Below the pieces are notes generated by a model that was not told the origin of the DNA, made no database searches, and worked only from the letters and a program-made list of their open reading frames with translations. Of a DNA stretch of 64,000 nucleotides, positions 57,414-64,000 are shown piece after piece. A program made the position numbers and the translations under genes. The stretch comes from Juglans regia (taxonomy: Eukaryota; Streptophyta; Magnoliopsida; Fagales; Juglandaceae): the NCBI RefSeq assembly GCF_001411555.2, contig NC_049912.1:4039317-4103316 (forward strand). Direction: 5' to 3'. Positions within the stretch are counted from its first letter, which is position 1, and every line of letters begins with the position of its first letter.

Positions 57414-57984
57414 TGTAAGGGGGTTCCCCCCCCTATCGGCCCATATAGCGAGTCCATGAGGGATTATAAGGGAAGCAAGTCAGAGAGCCCGACCAAGCCC
57501 AACGACCCTTCACTAATAGGAGTCAGTGGGTTTCTGCAGAGTACTCAGCCCACAATAAAAACCCACTCCCGAATCAACCCATGCATAGGAAAAGCAGACA
57601 GTAGGGGCAGATGAGACTTGCCGTCCTGACACCACCCCGCTGACACCCTGCCCTCGGGAACCTGCACAGGCAGGCGGGTGGGAACCTACCCTCAGGATTA
57701 TGACAAAACGAACAATGGAAAGAACATAGACTCCTCAAAGTTGGGTACGAGTTGTCCCCATCAGAAACCTAGTATAAAAGTTGACCCATAGGTACGAAAC
57801 TCTCTTTGATTTATCTAAACTTACGCACAAACTACTAAAGAGATATACTGACTTTAGCATCGAAGACTCCCCAGCCACCACCAAGGCCCCCCATTCTCCG
57901 TGTTTGCTTAAGTGTGCAGGTGAAAGTCCAAAAACCCGAGTAGCTGGAACCCGGCCCAAAGGCACACAAAACATGACGTTAACA
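57414..57984 (+). mobile_element. solo gypsy LTR nested in LINE
   Basis: It starts TGTAAGGGGG, ends GTTAACA, and is flanked by CCGTC (57409-57413) and CTGTC (57985-57989). Removing it restores the LINE sequence AAGGAAGC-GTCCA seen at 6543. It contains GACTTTAGCATCGAAG (about 57849). It is the same LTR family as 704-1337 and 35721-36394. Confidence 0.85.
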
Positions 57985-58057
57985 CTGTCCATACAAATAA
58001 TTTTGCCTTTAAGGACATCTTTGTCTTCCAAATACTCTTCCATGGGAATGGATTTGT

Positions 58058-59073
58058 ATTGACATTGATTTCCTCACTATTTTTTTTTTTTCCTAGAACA
58101 TTATCTCAAATAGAAATTGATTTGAATAGAGCACCCAATGGGAGGTTAAGATATTTCATAGGCAACTGAAATATCTTACATCCCAAAACGGAAGCTATAC
58201 TCTCCATATTAGGAACATCTCCACCGAAACTACTTCTTATTTGGTCAATTTCTCCAACACTAATACAACTTCATAGCATAAAAAGAGTCCTCAAAGTTCA
58301 TATTTGATCATGTCGAGCCCCACAAAAGATTAGGGTTTCATTTGTGAATAATAGATGGGATATGTTGAGAGTGCCATTATTGGCTTCCCTAACCAAGAAC
58401 CTAGATATGAACCCACCCTCTGCAACGCCCGAGATCTTCTTGCTAAATGCTTCCATCACAAAAACGAAAAGTAGCGAAGATAGAGGTCACCTTGTCTCAA
58501 CTTCGTGAGCTTTTAAAGAAGCTTTTAGTTATGCCACTCGCTAATATGGAGAAACAAGCCGTAGAAATACAATGATGGATCTATCTCTTCAAATAACCTT
58601 TCAACATGTTCTACATCTTGTGGACCAAGAAGGTCCAAAGTAAGCCTATCGAATCTCTATTTTCAAGAGAATTGTTACGAAAGCACATTCTCATATTATT
58701 TGACAGTGTAATTTGTGATTTCGAGTTGGTTGGAAGCCACCCCATCAATTATCAATGTCTCTGTGGCGTTGTTTCTCCTATGTAAATTAGCCATTCGGTG
58801 AAAAAACTTGGTGCATGTATCTCCTTCTTTCAACCATAGTGCTCTCGAATTTTATCTCCAAGGTATTTCTTCTAATAGAGATACCCTTTCAATATCCACT
58901 GTCATTTGGGTTTTACGAGCCCTCTTTGCTTCAGATAAATTCCTCTCCTCTTTCACTCCCTCTAAACCCTTGAGTTCTTCAAAGGAAGTACTTTTATGAC
59001 CTCCCACATCACCAAACATGTGCTCATTCCAAACTTTCAAATCTTTCTTCAGGAAATTCAATTTGCAAGACAA
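58058..59073 (-). pseudogene. LINE 2 reverse transcriptase fragments
   Basis: The minus strand shows MSCKLNFLKKDLKVWNEHMF with LLEEIPWR, and further 3' SRLFVLVMEAF-, NGTLNISHLLFTNETLIF- and YLPMKYLNLPLG-like blocks. These correspond to the pre-RT and RT regions of the first LINE. Stops are frequent and the FADD-type box is altered to FTNE. The gene is inactive. Confidence 0.7.
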
Positions 59074-59199
59074 GATGTAACTTGGTTTTCCATAAAATTG
59101 ATAAGAGGACCACCACTTTTAGACTCTGTCAAGAAATCCTTCTGACTTCAACTACATATTCTCAAACTTGAAATACCTTGTGTCTCCATGGAGACCTCC

Positions 59200-60100
59200 A
59201 GAATCAAAGAGGATAGGAATGTGATCTAAAAGATAATTTGGGGAGTCTCTTTTGGATAAGATTCGGATAATGTTCTTCCCATTTTAGTGATATTAGAAAT
59301 CTATTGATCCTTGACCAAGATGGAGTGTTCTTGGTTGCTAGACCAAGTGGAAGTGCCACCTACAAGAGGAATATCTACTAAATCTTGTTGAGAGATGACA
59401 GTAGAGAAATCTACCTTAGTTGGGTTAAAACTAGATCTGCTCGATCTTTCACTCGGGAACCGAGTGACATTGAATTCACAATCAATACACCAAGGTAAGT
59501 CCCATATGTTGCTTAGTCATGCAAACTCATCCCATAATAGACTTCTAGTACAATCTAGATTTGGACCATAGACTCCAGTGAAAGCCTACTAATAGGTGTC
59601 TACAACATTCTTAAATGAGCAAGCCACCATAAAGTCTCTCGAACAATCCTCCATCATTTCCTCCATTCTTTTATCCCACATCACAAAGATGTCACCCAAT
59701 GCACCTTGGGGGTGGAAAGTAATGCCACTCAACTTGATTACAACGCTACAAAATTAATGCAAAGGGGAATAGATTATATCTTCGTTTCTTGCAAACATAT
59801 AATGTCCACTCTCCATTCATGTAGCATATTTAAAACTTTGAGACACTTTTTCTTCTTGTTCAGCCCCTTTACATTCCATGAAATACTTTTTGGTCTCATA
59901 AAACCACCTCATTGCCCTTCCCTTTGGTCTTTTACAATTAGAGCTCCTCTCTCTTGCTCCATTGTTGACTGCCCAATCAATCATTTTTAACTCTCTAGCT
60001 CCCTTCTTAGCTAAATTGAGCTCACTAGATGAGCTAAAATGGGTTTGTCCAGACTCTATAGCTGCAAGGAGAGCTATGAATTAGTCATCGAAACCTTCAC
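59200..60100 (-). pseudogene. LINE 2 endonuclease remnant
   Basis: The minus strand reads ALGDIFVMWDKRMEEMMEDC, AFTGVYGPNLDC, a CEFNVTRFPSE block, a GGTSTW-like block and a degraded LDHIPIL in place of SDH. It parallels the endonuclease of the first LINE with several stops. Confidence 0.7.
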
Positions 60101-60139
60101 ACAAGATTCTCGCACAATTTTGAATCTCATTTGCCTTGT

Positions 60140-60931
60140 TTAATACCCAATCTGAGACCTAGTTGCTGCTGGTGTTGCCTGGGTGCAGAGAAGAGAAAAC
60201 AACGGAGCAGATTCATCCCATTGAACATCATCACTGACCAACTGGCGTGCTTGTGCCTCCCTCAACTTGTCTGAGTCATGATACAATGCCTGCAAATACT
60301 CTCCTTGAGCCCCAACCGAGTTAAACACTACCGTCACATTGTCTAGAATTTCTTCCTCCCCCAAAATACCCTCTTTACAATTCTCATCCATTGGCTGAAC
60401 AAAGCCCAGGTTCTTTATACCTTCTATTTCCAGGGATGGCATTGTTTGTGAGGAAACCAAGGTGTTCTCGTTCAGTTTTGACAGGCTAGATGAACATTTT
60501 TGCTTCAAAATCCAGCCCCGTGTCTATTTTTCTTGTCGTCGGCGTTGCCACCTCCAACTTTTCAGCCTGGATGCCGGCCATTGGCTCGCCTTCCTCGAAT
60601 GATCGTTTCTGTGATGTCCCTGTTTAGAGAAATGTCTGCTCCAATTGTTTGTTGCAGCTCCAGAGGACAAACCAATTTCAAAGACTGAGTGAGCCTCATC
60701 TTTGACTCGCCATCGTCGGGCTAGGTGGCCTATTGGGTCATGAACTTCCATTTTCCCTTTTTTGGCCCCCGTTTTCCTTATTTCTCTTGCACCCACTTGT
60801 CTTTCCTGATCCCGAGCCCAGATCCATATCTTGGTTATCCTATGGATGAAACCAATGACACTCTCCCTTTGCTCTATAAGCTCGTCTTTGATACTTCGTA
60901 TAGAAATTTGAAAAAAGCTGCTATACACCAA
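60140..60931 (-). pseudogene. LINE 2 ORF1 C-terminal part
   Basis: The frame 60508-60140 is acidic and ends at SQIG followed by a stop. Downstream in another frame VLNKANEIQNCARILCEGFD and LAAIESGQTHF match the ORF1 end of the first LINE. The part at 60524-60931 is basic with KRQ/R-rich composition but no clear zinc knuckle. Confidence 0.55.
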
Positions 60932-60944
60932 ATTTGACTGCTCT

Positions 60945-61090
60945 ACTTAACTGCTTGGTGAAAAAAATTAATTTAATAATTAAGAAAATGATTTTAAGTG
61001 TATTGGTGTGTGTGTGTGTTTTTTTTTAAATAGTTAAATATATTAAAAAAATAAATAAAAATTAAAATTACAAAAGCAACTAGAAGTATA
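60945..61090. other. AT-rich interruption in LINE 2
   Basis: A (TG)n then A/T-rich segment separates two ORF1-like regions of LINE 2. It may be an insertion or may mark the true 5' end of the LINE. Confidence 0.35.
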
Positions 61091-61203
61091 AATGACCGGT
61101 CCTACTAGGCGGCAGAATAGCACCACTCTATAAATTTTCCCTTCACCGCGCTCCTTGAATAGAGAGCCACCATCCCTTCTTTCAACGCATTAGACTTTTT
61201 CTC

Positions 61204-61860
61204 TCAACCCTTCTCCTTCACGATAACTTCCATCTCATTCGAAATACCCATACTACCCTTCATTCCCTGGTTTGGCAATCCTACACTTCTCGGTATCTCC
61301 TCTATTCTCCCGTCGCTGCCTTTAATGGCTCCAATAGAACATGAAATTGCCTCTACGTATGATTTAGGCTTAATTCCACCACATGCACCTTTTGTGCATA
61401 GTTTCTGTTTCGGCATTTCAACCCCCCCTTTTTTCCTTCCCTCCGGTTTTGCCCACACTGCCATACATCCCACGAAGCTCCATTGCCATCTTCCTTCAAC
61501 CTTTACCTTCCAATTCTTGAGGGATTGATGATGAGACTTCTCCTTCCACTGCCTTTGTACTATACTATGGTTAGGCATCTATCAAATACATTAGAGGACC
61601 TTTGTGTAATGTAAGCACTGTTGCCTAGGCTGGATGTTTTGATAAACTCCTTATTACCGTCGGAACAAGAGCATTCATCAAATTCACTGTTGGAGTACCT
61701 AGTACTAATTAAGTCTTTAGTCACCTTCCTTCCTCTCTCTATGATGTACACTGCACGACTTCCGGCAAATGAAACCTCGAATATCTTTGTCTCAATGAGG
61801 ATCAGTACTATTTTAAACCATATGTGGTACCCTATTTACAACCCTTTTGTTCGCGAGAAA
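61204..61860 (-). pseudogene. possible LINE 2 ORF1 N-terminal part
   Basis: The minus strand reads FEVSFAGSRAVYIIERGRKV, then FIKTSSLGNSAYITQRSSNV and FDRCLTIV. After a shift come PKQKLCTKGACGGIKPKSYV and EAISCSIGAIKGSDGRIEEI. It looks like the N-terminal module found ahead of plant LINE ORF1, by memory of the pattern only. It could instead be an unrelated degraded gene. Confidence 0.35.
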
Positions 61861-61880
61861 TAAAGGCTCGTATGATACTT

Positions 61881-64000
61881 GGAGGCTGTTTTGCTCATGT
61901 AACTTACATCTCAAAGTTCTGCTGGATGCACATCGCATTCTTGGCTTTATTTCCAAAATTCATATATTTATAAGTGTAGAGAAGAAGGAAAGAGGATGGT
62001 AACAAGAATGAAACGCCAGCTCCTAACCCTGATCATAAACCCCTTTAGCTTGATTTGTGCGTTGCTAAGTAATGAATGGATCATGTGTATAATTTCTTTG
62101 TTCTATATTATTAGGGAATATTGTTTTAATTGGCCTGACAAGTGCACAAGTGAAATATTTTATGAAATGATTCCATATGCATTGCACTCTTCATTAAGTA
62201 TTCTCCAACTACAGTCTCTCCCTCGCTTTATGTCCTAAAATTTAGATATTCAATTGAAGAAATCATCCAAATCTAGCTATAATCTGGGAAAGAAGATGAA
62301 AATGAAATGTAGAATAAGGTTGCGTTTAAGTAGTGAGATGATCTCAGATATTCTGTGAATAATAGTAAAAAGTAATAATAGAGTATTGAATAGCAGTAAA
62401 TAATAGTAAAAAATAAGTGAAAAGTAAAAATAAAATAATGAATGATAGTGAAGTATTATGAGATCTATACTCTACCGCCCCAACTAGCCTTAAAACTTCC
62501 GGAAATTAAAATAATGGTAGGCCCGAGACAATGCAAAGAGGAAAAAAAAATAAAAATGAAAAGATAAATATTTTATCTACAAATAAATTTCATAAAAGTA
62601 AATTTACAAACTGATATCGTTTAATATGATATATCAAATTGTAAAATTATTTTTATAATAAAATAAATCTAACAAATCACTTCTCAAAAGAAAATTATCA
62701 TGAGAATCACGTTGAAGGTAGGTTTACATATAAGGAGAGTAGGTGAGGATCTTTCCTTGTAAAGGGAAAGTGAAAATTAATTTTGGAGGCGGAGATGAGA
62801 AAAAGGGACAAAAGTTTGAGGGTTTTCTCTTTCTAAATTAATTCTAGACATTAAGAGTACCACAATATTTAAGTTTTACTTAGATCACGTACCAAACAAA
62901 CACACACACACAAAGATGAGTACTTAGATAAATTGTGAATTGCTAACTCTCTATATAACTCTTTTATGTTTATTATTATTATTTACTAAATGTTTGTTCA
63001 TTTAAGGTTTTTAGGACACATAGCATGAGTAACATGTAGCATGTCACGACTTCAAAGTATTTTTTTAATAAAAAAAGTATGATGATATTAATGATAATAA
63101 TAATCATCGATCGATAGAAAACTCTTCAAGAGTGGATTAAAGTCTAGCTCTTTATCATTATCTATCTCTATTATTTTATACGAAAGATAGATATAGGGAT
63201 TTCACAAAATTCAATATTATTGATTGCTAGCTGACTATTTGAAAATTCTATATAGACCAAATTAACAATTAATCGAAAAATATTTATTCTACACATAAAT
63301 CTTAAACAATAAAACTTATGTAAACACTTACGAACGTAGTTTATTAATGTAATCCATAAAATTCAAAATCAATTTTTATTATAAAGTAAATGATCAATAA
63401 TACTACTATGCCGTTTCATTTTGTCTCCTCATTTTAACCGCTCACATTTAACTTTTTTTTTTAATTTTTTTCTTTTACTTACTTATTAGGAAAGTGACTA
63501 TTAGTATATCTGTATATTTTTTTTATTTTTAAAAAATATTCAAATATATTAAAAAATGTAAAACAAAAAAAATAAAAAATAAAATTTATACTAGTGGTCA
63601 CGCCCAGCTGTCAAAGCTGGCCGGCCCACTGGCACTACCCTAAAGTACTAAATATGAGCTATTGATATCATATCTACATTTAAATTTTATCCCTAATGCT
63701 TTCTCAGCCGCAGATTTGACGCCATAAAACGTCCATACCTATATCATGTATGGGGTCGGACGATACAAACTAGACTATTAAATTCGATAATGTATGTAAT
63801 AAAAGCTATATTTTAAACGAGAAATATTACTACCATATATAAAGAGATATTATAAAAATAAATTCGTAAATTGATGTGGCTTAATATGATACGTTATATT
63901 GTAAATCAACTTTTATTATACATTCTAATTTATTATATGAAAATACGTCAATTTATAAATTTACTTTTAGCTAGGCTTGATTTGAATAGCAAAGTGGCTC
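61881..64000. other. gene-free AT-rich stretch with MITE copies
   Basis: No gene was recognised. Two related AT-rich segments, about 62560-62690 and 63815-63965, share AAATTTACAAA-TGAT-T-GTTTAATATGATA and TTATAATA blocks. They look like copies of one MITE family. A GTAGTGAGATGATCTCAGATA segment (about 62330) is a Tourist-like MITE fragment. Confidence 0.45.

Larger units (their letters stand above)
57235..61880 (-). mobile_element. second decayed L1-type LINE
   Basis: Minus-strand domains in order are ORF1 remnants (about 60140-61880), an endonuclease (about 59200-60100), RT fragments (58058-59073 and nearby) and a zf-RVT piece (57235-57413, 57985-58000). Large internal deletions occur, for example most of the RT-to-zf-RVT part. 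A solo gypsy LTR sits at 57414-57984. Neither the 3' tail nor a target duplication was found, and the 5' border is approximate. Confidence 0.75.

Overview
This window looks like nuclear DNA of a dicotyledonous, probably woody, plant. It has AT-rich intergenic sequence, GT-AG introns, L1-type LINEs, Ty3/gypsy and TRIM LTR elements, hAT and PIF/Harbinger DNA transposons and many MITEs. The repeat families resemble those I associate with Fagales (walnut and oak relatives), but that placement is inference. There are no prokaryotic features and no RNA genes that I can support.

Only two host genes are convincing. Gene A (plus strand, 12606-17550, six exons, 276 aa) encodes a single-span membrane protein with a bacterial-type PH (YdbS/DUF304-like) domain. 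Gene B (plus strand, about 45190-55326) encodes an 85-aa single-span protein that matches the plant complex I B15/NDUFB4-like subunit. Its coding sequence is split by a 9590-bp intron filled with nested transposons. A broken NF-YB histone-fold fragment lies at about 1968-2115.

Layout. 1-6027: foldback MITEs, a solo gypsy LTR (704-1337, TSD CCTAG), the NF-YB fragment, a Tourist/hAT/Tourist MITE cluster (3327-4564) and a possible gene A leader with a local duplication. 6028-11010: a 5'-truncated minus-strand LINE with a 12-bp TSD, itself invaded by a hAT MITE and a TRIM solo LTR. 12606-17550: gene A, with a TRIM-like element and a foldback MITE in its introns. 18212-24936: a 6.7-kb PIF/Harbinger element with TIRs, a TAA TSD and both genes (DDE transposase and Myb/SANT protein) open, so possibly autonomous. 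Several non-autonomous Tourist MITEs with related ends are scattered through the window. 26700-34974: a non-autonomous gypsy element with TSD GATAT, carrying gag and an antisense ORF; a 4.5-kb hAT element sits inside its 5' LTR. 35721-43330: a dead Ty3/gypsy element split by a 3.7-kb LTR-like insertion. 43468-44881: hAT and Tourist MITEs. 45190-55326: gene B. 57235 to about 61880: a decayed second LINE interrupted by a solo gypsy LTR. 62240-64000: AT-rich MITE debris.

The most unusual structure is inside the gene B intron. A TRIM holds a 7-kb hAT element. The BED zinc finger of that hAT element is split by a chimeric retroelement (48475-53738, TSD TTACA). The chimera has TRIM LTRs at both ends, but a gag-only chromovirus and its LTR are spliced in exactly at the LTR/primer-binding-site junction.
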